A stretch of DNA of 64,000 bases from Embiotoca jacksoni (lineage: Eukaryota > Chordata > Actinopteri > Embiotocidae). Below the pieces are notes generated by a model, which was not told where the DNA came from, ran no database searches, and was given only the letters and a program-made list of their open reading frames with translations. The position numbers were made by a program, and so were the translations under genes. Every line of letters begins with the position of its first letter. Within the stretch, counting starts at the first letter, position 1. The DNA lies in contig JAKOON010000011.1 in assembly GCA_022577435.1 (NCBI GenBank), positions 8,877,492 to 8,941,491 of the forward strand. The letters are read 5' to 3'. Of this stretch, positions 10,901 through 21,399 are shown in pieces.

Positions 10901-12420
10901 AAAACAGAAAGAATCCAATAAAAACAGATCTGTCTTCACATTTGGTTTTATCTTTTTAAATACATCTAATAAAAGGAGCTGATTTGGGCAGCATTAGTTC
11001 TTCATGTTACAATGTGTTTTGATAGAAATGTCCTAAAAAGCATTTAATTAGCTGTCAGATAGCTCAGGATTTCTAAGACTATTTACATCAATTAATACTC
11101 AGGTGATTGGCCTGTTTTCAGTCCAAGCGGCATTTTCAACAACAGGAAAATACATTTACTTTAGATGGTTTTTACAGTGTATTTTAAAGCGTAAAAGCTG
11201 TGAATCGGGTTTGAATTTGGGGAATTTCATAAAATATGAGCCAAAAAGGGGGCTTTAAATCAAGAAACGAATACTTGAATTAAATGGATGAAATTGTTTT
11301 TGTGTCTTTGTGGAGAGGATTCTCTGAGGAGAAGCACATTTTATAAATAATTATTCACATTCAGTAGAGTTTTCCTGTCTATTAATTTTGTAGTTATTCA
11401 ATAGAAGTTTGGTTTTCGTTATTTGAAGAATGAAAATCATTACATTTTAATTAAACACAACTGAAATTCACTGTTTACCACGTTGTAAAAACTACTGAGT
11501 GATAGCAGTAATGAAAGCTGATTTAAGGATATCTCTAAATTTGACAAAGAAATATTGTCTAATGAATACATTTATTTTTAAACTATTTTTATTGGATGTT
11601 GTTTTATTTAAAAACATATAATTGACTGGACAATTTATTTGCATAAATCGGAGAGGAGAATATCTCTCAGTACATGCTACAGTTTGTTTCTTTTGCTTAT
11701 AAACTAACGTCTGCAAATGAACTTTTATGGAGGTGATTCTGTTTTAAAACCACAAAAACGTATCAATAAACAACCATTTAATTTAATAAATTACTCATAT
11801 TATGCATTAGTTATGTGTCCTGCTGTGTTTTCTTTCCACAGTGGAAGGTTTTCAACAAACACGTGTTGGTGAGGGGAAAAGCAACTAAAGTAGGCTAATC
11901 AAACTTCTGTAATCCTGTTAAATACTTCACAGCTTTAACATATTTAAGGTTCCTCTGGAAATTAGTAAAATGCTCTGCTAAATATTTACTTATTTTCATC
12001 CTTTATAAAAATCAGTGTTCTCATTTTTAAGCTTATCCTGAATGAACATGGAATCATTTTATTTGTTCAAATTCTTTCTGAACTTGTAAAAATTTGAATC
12101 AGTCTCATAAAATGAGCAAAATAGCTACAGATTTAAATTTCAGCTTTTTATGGATTCACTTATTTCCACATTATGAACATGTCACCCTGTTTTTGCCACT
12201 TTGTCAAGAAAAATAATGAACACCAATGTCTTTCAGAGATCAGATGTGGATTTTAAACAACTTAATCTCTGTCTTTTCTGTCTGCTTTCTGAATTAAGGA
12301 AGGGAAATGTGTATAAATAGAGCTTTAGCAGCAGCTGTGAAATCAGAAGATGAAATTAGATCAGTGGCAAAATGCCTTAATGTCCAGGTTCAGAGGTAAA
12401 TTTCACTTCAGTGACATAAA
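5816..12420. other. Intergenic stretch without a recognisable gene
   Basis: All open frames here are short, lack splice context and resemble no family I know. Simple tracts include poly-T at about 7925-7957, poly-A near 9780 and 9900, G-runs at 10203-10219 and a (GA)n at about 10459-10476. A less AT-rich block at about 8080-8290 may be conserved non-coding sequence, but that is a guess from composition. The rest is AT-rich, single-copy-looking DNA. Confidence 0.5.
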
Positions 12421-12770
12421 CCCTGACAGGACTCTAGTTTGATGGGAGTCACCGGAAAGCAGAGGGGACATCACTGCTCCAAACCTTCACCGGATCCATC
12501 ATGCCCCGCCTTACATCAAACATTTTTTTTGCCGACTGGCTGCACAATCAGATCCCTTCTGAGTGGGCTGGATTCGGGTGGGTGTGTGGAGAGTAAAAAG
12601 TGGGCCCTCTCCCACTGGATAATGCCATTATTTCAGCTCCTCTGGCCAGGAATGCCAAATTTCACAGCCCGCTACTCCTCTCTGTGCGTCAATCAAAGCT
12701 TCGCAAGGGGCCGAGGCGCCCACTGGGTCCGCCTCCAGCACCGTGTGATCTGATCCAAGCATTGATCCCT
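12421..12770. other. Possible conserved non-coding block upstream of the microRNA unit
   Basis: This block is richer in GC than its surroundings and free of simple repeats. Overlapping open frames exist on the + strand but have no supporting domain or splice structure. It sits about 1 kb upstream of the promoter-like stretch at 13240-13400, so a regulatory role is plausible. Only cross-species alignment could establish it. Confidence 0.25.
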
Positions 12771-13179
12771 CACAAACTATACCGTACATGCTCGTTCTGC
12801 ATCCTCAAACTGCGATCTTTGAGGCACTTTAATTATGTTTGTCTCGGTAGAATTCATTTATTATTTTCAAAAAGTTTGCACCAGTACGCACAAATCGGAA
12901 ATGAGAACCAGATCACGTTCTTCCAGTCCATAATGATATCCAATCGATTACTTAAAATTGCAGTTCATTACTGTAGGGCTGATTCTCGCCGCCCATGTCT
13001 GAGGATAAGCCTGTCTTAGTCCATGTTTGAACTAATGAATAGCTTACTGTCCCTCCAGAGACCAATTACAGAGTAAATATAATCCCTCTTTATAAATGCA
13101 CAAAGGATCTTTGCGCCACAACGCAAATCAAGTAATTAGTGATCAAGGATCCAGATACAGTGCGGGGAGATGAGGAGAA

Positions 13180-13400
13180 ATTTGTGAATGGGACACATTT
13201 AATCAGGTATTCGTTGTACGGTGTGACGCTTCCCCGCGCGCAGCCAATCCCGTGGCCGCTGGAAAGGTTGAACACGCCGAAACCAAACCAATGGCGCATC
13301 ATATAGCAAAGACTAGCGCAAGAAGAGGCCAATCAGTGGGAGGCATGCAAACGAGGAATTTGCTCCGGCAGGCTCTGAATGTCAAGTAGTCAAAGATGGA
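13180..13400 (+). promoter_or_regulatory. Candidate promoter of the miR-130/miR-301 primary transcript
   Basis: Three CCAAT boxes lie within 90 bases (13244-13248, 13288-13292, 13329-13333), in a local rise of GC and CpG content (TTCCCCGCGCGCAGCC). The stretch is followed by a G-rich segment that could be a first exon. No protein gene begins here on either strand. The microRNA hairpins start about 1.9 kb downstream, a normal distance for a pri-miRNA promoter. The motifs are seen; the promoter function is inferred. Confidence 0.45.
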
Positions 13401-14237
13401 GTCCGGATCTGCGAGGCCGTGTGCTTGTGCATGGAAGACTTGCGATTTTTTTTTTTTCCGACTCTTCGAGCCCCGCAAATTTGATCGTTCTTCGCTCCCA
13501 GCGGGCTCGGATGACGGCTGGAATCCTCCGAGGAGCGGACCGTGAAGTGTGGTTTGTGGAGAGGGTCGCTTTTCTTTGTTTTATGGACAACTTTCCCCCC
13601 CCCCCCCCTTCTCTCTTTGCCTATAACGGATTGTCCCTCCCTTGGCCAGATACTATTCATGATTTTGGAGGAGGAGGAGGAGGAGGAGGTGGTGGTGGTG
13701 GAGAGGGGTGGGGGGTGTGTGTGGAGGGGGAGGTTGTCCGCAGAGAGTTGTAGCCGATTTTTTTTTTTTTTTTTTTGCGTAAATTGTTAGGAGCTCGGCG
13801 CAAACTTGGAAGTTGCAAAGGTCGCGATGCGAAGATCGAGTGTGTATTTACGCGACCTGAGGGAGCAAAACAGCCATAAGAGTTGAGTCAGTCCCCGTGC
13901 GCTGCGCATCTGGAAGCTCGCTTCAAAACTTGACCAGGACACGATTTAACGCCTTATGGACAGATAGACGCGTTCTGCACCTTATAGGGGGCTGCTGTAA
14001 TGGGTCTCCGAGGAGGGGACATTTTCACGGTGGTGGTGGTGGTGGCGGCGCCGTGTGTGTGTGTGTGTGTGTGTCTGTGTTTTTGTGTGTGCAGCCTATA
14101 TGCTGTTGTGCAATCTAACAAGTCGCCAGTATTGTACTGTGGGGTTTGTGAGCTGGCCGGAATGGCTTGCAGAGCAGATCCAGAGGCGTACAGGCCGCTC
14201 ACAGAGATGTATGGCGGATAAAGCCTCCCAAGAACAG
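13400..14237 (+). ncRNA. Candidate first exon of the microRNA host transcript
   Basis: The segment follows the CCAAT cluster and ends in AGAACAG followed by GTAAAA at 14238, which could be a splice donor. It holds GGA/GGT trinucleotide runs (about 13664-13702), poly-C and poly-T runs, and a short GT repeat (about 14053-14078). Its open frames are made mostly of these low-complexity tracts, so I treat it as non-coding. The start, the end and the strand are inferred only from position relative to the hairpins. Confidence 0.3.
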
Positions 14238-15250
14238 GTAAAAAAAATAAATAATAAAAAAAAAAAAAAGCGGTATTTTACAGTAATTATCAGATGGATC
14301 GGGCGTGGGAAAGCTTCGTGGTTTTCTGGAGATTTCCTGAGTCTTTTTTTTTTTTTTTTCCTTTTTTTTCCTTTTTTTTTTTTTCTGTCATGGTATATAT
14401 TCTACATGTTGTGTAGCAACGAATTAATTGCGCAAAGTTGCAGGACCTGTTCGCTTTGATTTCAGGGGTTGTTGCTGTTTATTAATTCGTAATTTCTCTG
14501 TCGTGGAACCGAGCAACTTTTGTTGGTGAAGTTTTTCCTCCTGTTGAAGAAGTCAGTGGATTTATATCGTAGGTTTCTGCTCGTGTTTATTTGTAGCTAC
14601 AAATCAAACGCGGAGCGAAGAATTATAATTATAAAAACGATATTAATAAATGTATTTGACAGTTCGGAATTGGAGGGTGTCAGCCTGAAGCTCTGAAAGC
14701 TTTGAGAGAGGGTGGGGGCTCCTCTCTCTCTCTCTCTCTCTGTCTCCAACCTCCCATTTCTCCACCAAAATTAGAATGCATGTCATTCACTGGAGAGAAT
14801 AGTATGGGCCCACATGCTGGGAAATTCCCATTCTCCCAGGATGAGAGTAACCAATGCTGTTTAATTCGGGAAGTTAATTTAATTCCCAACACTGAGAAGT
14901 TATATTGTTAATCTGTAACATCCTAACTTTTGTTTCCCACAGATGCTTAATTACAGGGCTTGAAATGCATATTAATAGCACGGTTTTGCGGAAAAGAAGA
15001 AGTGCCATCAGCCTGCAAACTTTAATGGGCAGTTTCATGTATTTCTGCCTTCTTAACTGAAGTTTTTATGGTGTCCAATGTTTAAGAAACTAACGTACAG
15101 GAGTTCATACTGAACTTGTGAGTGATATCACTGTATTTGAAGGGATATTTTTTTTTTTTTTTTTTTTGAGGGGGGGGAGGGGACAGTGGAGAGAAAAAGG
15201 TGGATAGTTGAGTCAGTATGTGCAGTGGAGGCTGATGGTGTCCATGTTGT

Positions 15251-15325
15251 TGTCCACTGCCCTTTTTCTGTTGCACTACTGGACATTGAGATGAGCAGTG
15301 CAATATTAAAAGGGCATTGGCTGAT
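15251..15325 (+). ncRNA. mir130c: microRNA precursor of the miR-130 family (miR-130c-like)
   Basis: The 3' arm at 15296-15317 begins with CAGTGCAA, the seed shared by the miR-130/301/454 family, and continues TATTAAAAGGGCAT, which separates miR-130 from miR-301. The 5' arm at about 15259-15280 (GCCCTTTTTCTGTTGCACTA) pairs with it, leaving a loop of about 15 bases (GGACATTGAGATGA). The A in place of G at position 10 of the mature strand is what I remember for fish miR-130c; the letter is from memory, the family is certain. It would act as a post-transcriptional repressor through the AGTGCAA seed. It lies about 480 bases upstream of the miR-301 hairpin, in the same orientation, so the two are probably processed from one transcript. 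Confidence 0.9.
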
Positions 15326-15602
15326 GAAACAGACCCACACCTCCCTTTTACTGCCTTAACTCTTGACCTACACATGGAGCTGCGAAAGGTGCCATGAAAT
15401 GTCATCACACGTGTGTGTTTCTGAGCAATGATGTCTCTTGGTGTAAGAAATCGCCCCTCTATTATTGTGCTTTATTTTTATTTTGTGTAAAAGATGCTGA
15501 AGTTTTCATAAAATGCAGTATTTTAAGGCCACGATCAACAGCCATTATCAATTAAACAGCAAAATAATTGAAACGACAGCACAGTTGGAGCATTTCAACA
15601 TC

Positions 15603-15665
15603 TGCTTTCTCTCTTTTAATAAAAAAAAAATAAAAAAATAAAAAAAAAACACAAAAAAAAAAACC
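15603..15665. repeat. A-rich low-complexity tract between the two microRNA hairpins
   Basis: This run of A interrupted by single T and C residues separates the two precursors. Nothing else is seen in it. Confidence 0.8.
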
Positions 15666-15749
15666 CAGATAAACAGCATTGTCACTTATTTAAATGTAAT
15701 TGGAGTTTGGCAGTGAACAATGGCTGTCCCCATGGCCACGTGCTGACAC

Positions 15750-15840
15750 ATGCTGAGGTCAGCTGCTTTGACAATATTGCACTACTGTACCATCCATTCT
15801 AGCAGTGCAATAGTATTGTCATAGCATTTGGCCCCAGCTC
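15750..15840 (+). ncRNA. mir301c: microRNA precursor of the miR-301 family (miR-301c-like)
   Basis: The 3' arm at 15803-15825 starts CAGTGCAATAGTATTGTC and continues ATAGC. The last part differs by one base from the AAAGC of miR-301a, as I recall for fish miR-301c. The 5' arm at 15765-15786 (GCTTTGACAATATTGCACTA) is almost fully complementary; the loop is about 16 bases (GTACCATCCATTCTAG). The lower stem extends into GGTCAGCT and the facing GGCCCCAGCTC. Vertebrate miR-130 and miR-301 genes are often paired, which fits the neighbour at 15251. Both share one seed, so they should repress overlapping targets. Confidence 0.92.
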
Positions 15841-16500
15841 ACGCTAAAGCGGTTGCTAAAGGTCTCATTTGAAAATGAGTTTGTGTAGAAGTGGAGCTGA
15901 TGACTGATGGCAGAGCAAAAAGCCTCCTAAACTGTTTATCCAGCGGTGTATTTAGAGAGGAGAGTTTACACACATTTGTAAGCCGACAGACGTCCTCATG
16001 ACCGAAGCTTGAAGTAAAAAAGGGATACGTAGCTTTGTAGAAATTTTAAAGCGAGGGAATCACAACTGTAAACAATTCATTTCTGCTCAACTTGTGTGAT
16101 GCGTCGTTGAAATTACATTACAGCTCAAGAAGCACGAGGCCAATTGTATAAGCTTTAAAAACAGCGGAGATAAATATATTACTGTTAGTTCCTAGTTGTT
16201 GTTTCCCCCCCCCCCCTTCGTTTTCTGCTTTGTCATCACACCAAACACCGAGACTTGTGTGTCAATGATGGTAAAAAAAAATAAAAAAAATAAGCAGATG
16301 AAAAAGAAAAGGAGGAGGAGGAGGGGTTGAGGAAGAGGTCCATGTGTGGTTTTTGAGCATCCTAGGTGGTAGCAGGTCGACGGGGGGAGGGAGGGAGGGG
16401 GACGTTTGGGAGGAATGTAGGGAGCAAGGCCCTCTCACCCCCTTCGCCTTGTCTTTCTTTTCTTTCCTTTCTTTCCCTGTTGAGATTAGGTGTCACTGCT

Positions 16501-16502
<2 letters not shown>

Positions 16503-16558
<56 letters not shown>
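16503..16558. repeat. (TG)n microsatellite
   Basis: An uninterrupted TG dinucleotide tract of about 28 units. Translated frames through it give Cys-Val or Thr-His runs and are not genes. Confidence 0.97.
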
Positions 16559-16559
<1 letters not shown>

Positions 16560-16719
16560 CTCATGTTTGAACTCTAAAGTAAGAGAGTAAAGAAGTTTTG
16601 TTTGTTTTGATGGCTGCCGGCAGACCTTTCGGGGGTGGAAATGTTTAACAACAGTCCAGTTGCTGTTACAAGCTGCCGCAGAAGGACACGAGCAGTTATT
16701 AAAAACAGATAGGAAACAC

Positions 16720-16751
16720 TTTTTTTTTTTTGGGGGGGGGGGGGGGGGGGG
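16720..16751. repeat. Poly-T to poly-G homopolymer junction
   Basis: Eleven T residues are followed directly by about twenty G residues. The G-run has quadruplex-forming potential, but its exact length in an assembly is unreliable. Confidence 0.85.
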
Positions 16752-19700
16752 CGGCAGCACACAGATATGCCCGGCCGGAGTCAAAATGTTTCAGGTGAAA
16801 GAGAGCCGATTTGCTGCGACTGCGTATTAAATGCCAGTTTGCAAAGTCCGTCCGTCGCCTTTTTTAAAAAAAAAAAACGGGTTGAAATGTTCGAAGAAGT
16901 GACTCCGACGTAAAAGTGCATTTGTGCGAACGCACGCCTGAAGGGAAAGCAAAAGGAGAACTCAAGTCACTTTGGACTGTGTGAATTTCTCTCCCGAGTA
17001 AAGAACGTGACTTGTTTAGGCTTGCTTGCAATGCTTGCTGGGAAATCCTGGAATGTGTGGAATGGGGGACTGTGGTGCTTCTGCAGTTATCTGACTTGCA
17101 TAGAGCAGCAAAGTATCCTGCAATGAAACCCAACATGTCAGCGGTGCTTTCTGAACAGCTTTGAATGTGACGCAGATTAAACTACAGAGAACACCAGCTA
17201 ATGAGAAAACGCCATCTGCATTCCATGAATTATATAAACGCAACATACTCATAAAACCCATTGAACGAATGTGTTTGTTCTTTTGTCATTTATTTATGGG
17301 GCTGCTGTTCATAAGTAAATGTGTTTGACTCCTGCTAATGATTTTTTTCTTTTTTCTTTTTTTAAACAAATGTAATCACTCAGAGAATTGTTTTGGGAAA
17401 GAATCTTTTGAAACAAAAGAAAAGCTCTTCTTAATGTAATAAAAAAAAAAAAAAAACTTGTCTAAATGTGTATTTGTGTTTTTAATGATATATTTTTTTT
17501 TTGCGGTTTATAAAACATCTCTGATTAAAGAAACTGATGTTATTTCTCTCATCTTCTTTCTAAATAAAGGTCGTTAAATGCATTTCCTAATTTGTTCTGC
17601 TATATTTTCTTGAAGAAACACTTTTCAAAGAGCAAAGTCATGTGTTTAAATGAAATCAATTGATTTGCTATCAGATGCAAACAAGTAGAATTAGCCTCTG
17701 ACACATTTATACCCAACTGACACAGTTTATTTAAGAGTTAGACAGCAGTGAAAAAACATTAGTATGTCCTACCATTGCATTTAAATATGAAATATCAGGC
17801 CTAAAACAAAAGTAAAGTTCATGTCAACGTGGTGTGAATATGTTTTGACTCGGTAACAAACTGAGTTTGCTCCATAAAAGTCTTTTATAAAGGTCTTCTC
17901 ATAACCAGCTTAACATGCATTTATTAATAACTCTTGTAAACTTTGTTCAAACCCACTAAACTTTAGTTACAGCTCATGAAGGAATCACAAAGTTTCCAAA
18001 AACACCAAATGCTCACATTAAATTTGGGCAAATTTGGTAAGATATTGTTCTTGGTGCATGTAGAATATATCAGTTTTATGTGTTTTATGGCAAAGATAAA
18101 CAAAAACACGAGGTTAATTTTGAATGTTTCACTCAATGTTGACAATGAAGTAGATGGGGGAAAAAACATTTATAGAGAAGACGACGGACATGCAAGTGTC
18201 ATTTAAAAGTGTAATTTTATTTTTAAATAACCTTAACAGACAAATTTGCAAGGGAGATTGTAAGAAGAAAAAGAAAAAAAAAAACTGAAAACCTGAAATC
18301 AGTGGACTTTAAATTCAAATGGTATACATCTTTTACATTTAAATTAAATATTTAACGCTAATGGTGAAGACCAAATGTTGATGAAGACGGCCTCTGGCCA
18401 AAACTCATGATATTTTAATCAAATATGAGGCTGTGCAGGTGAAGGATTTTTCTATATTTCTGAGATTCAACACCAGGTTTTTCTGGAACACAGAAATGTT
18501 TTAGTTTTTTTTGTTTGTTTGAGGAGGGGGGGGGGGTTATATTTATACTTTGGAACACTATTACTTCCTTTGCAAAAAATAATTTCTTAAACTCTTGTTA
18601 TATAATGAAGTTAAAATGTCCTGGCAGATCTTAAACACTGCAGCGACCTGCTCTTCTTCCTTCATCTCACTGTAATGATTAAAGGTGTGATCAGGTTAAC
18701 AGATACTTCTGCAAAGTAACATGTGGTTATAATTGGAAACTAAAGTACAGATAAACTGATACTTTACACACCTTTGCTGCACAGCTCTTACATCACAGAG
18801 CGGTGTGTTGTCTCATGGAGAGGAAAGTATGTGAGTGCAAGGATAACGGCGTGTGTGAGTGTTACAAAATGTGCATTTCAGCTCTCTGCTTGGTCCCATC
18901 AGACAGAAAGAACAACATGTATGAAAAAGAAAAACTATGGGTTTGGCAGGGCACACATTTTCTTCATTATATCACGACTTCGCTTTGTCCTTTCAGCCAG
19001 TCTCAGAATTTTTTAAGCACGATTTACTCACTCTGAACAGAAAGCAATACATGTTTGCAGACAAAATACTACCAGCAGGGCTGTGACATCTAAAATGAAA
19101 AAGTCACTGCCTGTAATTACTCTCAGTAGTTTGTTAGGAGATAAAAGAAGATAAAGAGTCTCTCAATGTCCTGACTGAACAGATAGACAGCAGTTTGTGG
19201 TGTCAGGCTCATCGTTCAGCTTTGTTTTAAGTTCATCTCTGCACAGTGGCACTTTAATGCCATCCAAAGGGCTGGAGCTGTAGTGCAGCAGCAACTGGTG
19301 ATCTTGACATGATCATTATTAGCCCATTATTCAGACAACCATGAATAAATAATGATAAAAGCAAAGTTTAAATAAAGAACACTGCATCAGATAAAGTAGG
19401 GGAACTTTTTGTTTCATAGCTGAAGTTGGTTTTCGAGCATCTTGATGAAACTTATTGGAGACACGATTAAAAAAAGAAGATTAAAGGTGACATGAAAGCT
19501 GAGGATTGGTGCAAGTGAGAAAATAAAACACAACAAAGTGAACAAGATGAAACAAGAACAAGAAATGCAGGTGACCAACAGACAATGGCGAGGGAAATAA
19601 ACCAAAATAGCCCTGATACAGGACATGAAATCATAGGAAACGTGTGTGTGTGTGTGTGTTGACAAGGAGAAGTTTTGATAAATGAGGAAAGGGTATCCCT

Positions 19701-20265
19701 TGGATTTGCCTCTCATGTTTTCTTTGCGTGTCCAAAACAATGCTGGCAGCTGAGAGTTAGTGTCTTCTGAAGAGCTTCACTGACAGAATAATAAAGTCAA
19801 ACTGCAAATAGATTCTTTGTGAATTACGTCTCTCAGTGAGCTGGCCCATTCTTGAAAAGTTTTTTTTTTTTTTTTAAATACAGCTGCATGTGTAGCGTGA
19901 AACTTAATTATTTAAAGTCAAATTCAGCTCCAGATTTTACTGGTAACATTGTATGAGTTTAAATAGTTGGTTTTTCAGATGACTAAAGTTTAAACAGTTT
20001 CCTGATATCACTGGAGACTTTATCATCTTGACTCTGATGCAAAGATGAGACTAATATGAGCAGTGCAATTACCATGAAGTTGAAGTTTATCTGCAGAGTG
20101 ACACGTAGCTGATAAAAATCCATTAACACACTGTCCCGCCATGCAGGAGCACAACGGGAAAACTGTGATTCTTTTACATGTCAGCCCTGCAAGAACACTG
20201 GATCATTTACTTTGAGAAAAAAACAGTTGTACTGAGCACTGATATTACACAGCCAGAGAGGTAGG

Positions 20266-20268
<3 letters not shown>

Positions 20269-20354
<86 letters not shown>
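20269..20354. repeat. (GT)n microsatellite
   Basis: About 43 uninterrupted GT units, preceded by a short GTAG repeat. Confidence 0.97.
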
Positions 20355-20356
<2 letters not shown>

Positions 20357-21399
20357 CTCTTGCCTCCTGATAAAAGGTTGAGCTCTCAGGAGCAGGACTG
20401 AACCACAGTGTGTCCTACTGGACTACACAGGTGTGAGTGTATGTTTCACTGAATGTATGAGTGTGTTTTCATATGTCGATATCATATCTGATTATATTAA
20501 TGCGTTTGTTGATAAAGAAGATCCTGGAGGCTCCTGTTATTAATGTCTATCGCCACTCTGACAAAAGATGGCGTATTTGCTTTTAAATGTATTTTACTGT
20601 TAAAAAGGTGATGAATTGTTTTTGAATTTATTTTAGTCAGATTAAAATATTTTAATATGCTTGTAATGATAATAATCTTTAGCTCCTTTGAACACACACC
20701 TGATCATCTTCATGTCTGTTACCGAGGTGATTAAGTGCCATCCAGTGGTCAGTGGATTTAATGCAGAAAAGAGAACCTTAAAGGGTCAGCTCATACAAAT
20801 GAAATAACATTTTCGGATGTGGTTCTGGCGGCACTGAAAAATGTGATTTGTCCAGTCAGCAGCGTGTCTTACAGAAAAAAAACACGAGTTTCCCATGTTT
20901 TCCACATGCTGCACCATATGATAACATGGGGAAAACGTGAACAAAAATTCTAGTGAGAGTATAAATGCAGATTGAAAGTGCACATGCACAGCTAGATGTA
21001 AAGACAGTGCAAGATCACTCATATGTACAGTAACCCTGAGTCTGATTTGTCTTCAAATCTCAAACTGTCAACATGCTTTAATTATATATGTATAAGGTAA
21101 ACAAATTCACATCCAGCAGGTGGAGCAATAAGTTTGTGTTTTTATAAAAGATGCACTGTCAGGCTGCAACAAACTCTTTGTACATGGGCCGGTGGGTCAC
21201 CTTCATCAGGAGAACTGTCCATGACCAGAAGAAACACATTACCGGTTTCCTCTGCAGTGTCTTCATGGTCATATTCTTTATCTCAGCGGGCCGTCTGCAG
21301 CACTGCAAGACCAAAAATTGTTTTTATAACTCATTAACTTCAAGTCACGACATAAACGTTTCATATCTAATCATGTAAAATTGTAACCTCAGTTCCTGT

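Larger units (their letters stand above)
15841..21399. other. Intergenic stretch between the microRNA pair and the 5'-nucleotidase gene
   Basis: No coding exon or hairpin of a known RNA family was recognised. Simple repeats are the TG tract at 16503-16558, a T-run followed by a G-run of about 20 at 16720-16751, G-runs near 18526-18537, and the long GT tract at 20269-20354. The last few hundred bases before 21400 should include the 3' untranslated region of the minus-strand nucleotidase gene; a variant polyadenylation signal (ATTAAA on the minus strand) is at about 21077-21082. Confidence 0.5.

Noticed and set aside
13379..14459. Overlapping open frames with Gly-Gly-Gly, Val-Val-Val or Cys-Val runs
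   Set aside because: They result from GGA/GGT and GT simple repeats; there is no conserved domain and several frames are open at once.
20050..20080. A further CAGTGCAAT seed-like match that might be another miR-130 family gene
   Set aside because: No complementary 5' arm with TTGCACTA lies upstream and the downstream bases (TACCATGAAG) match no family member.
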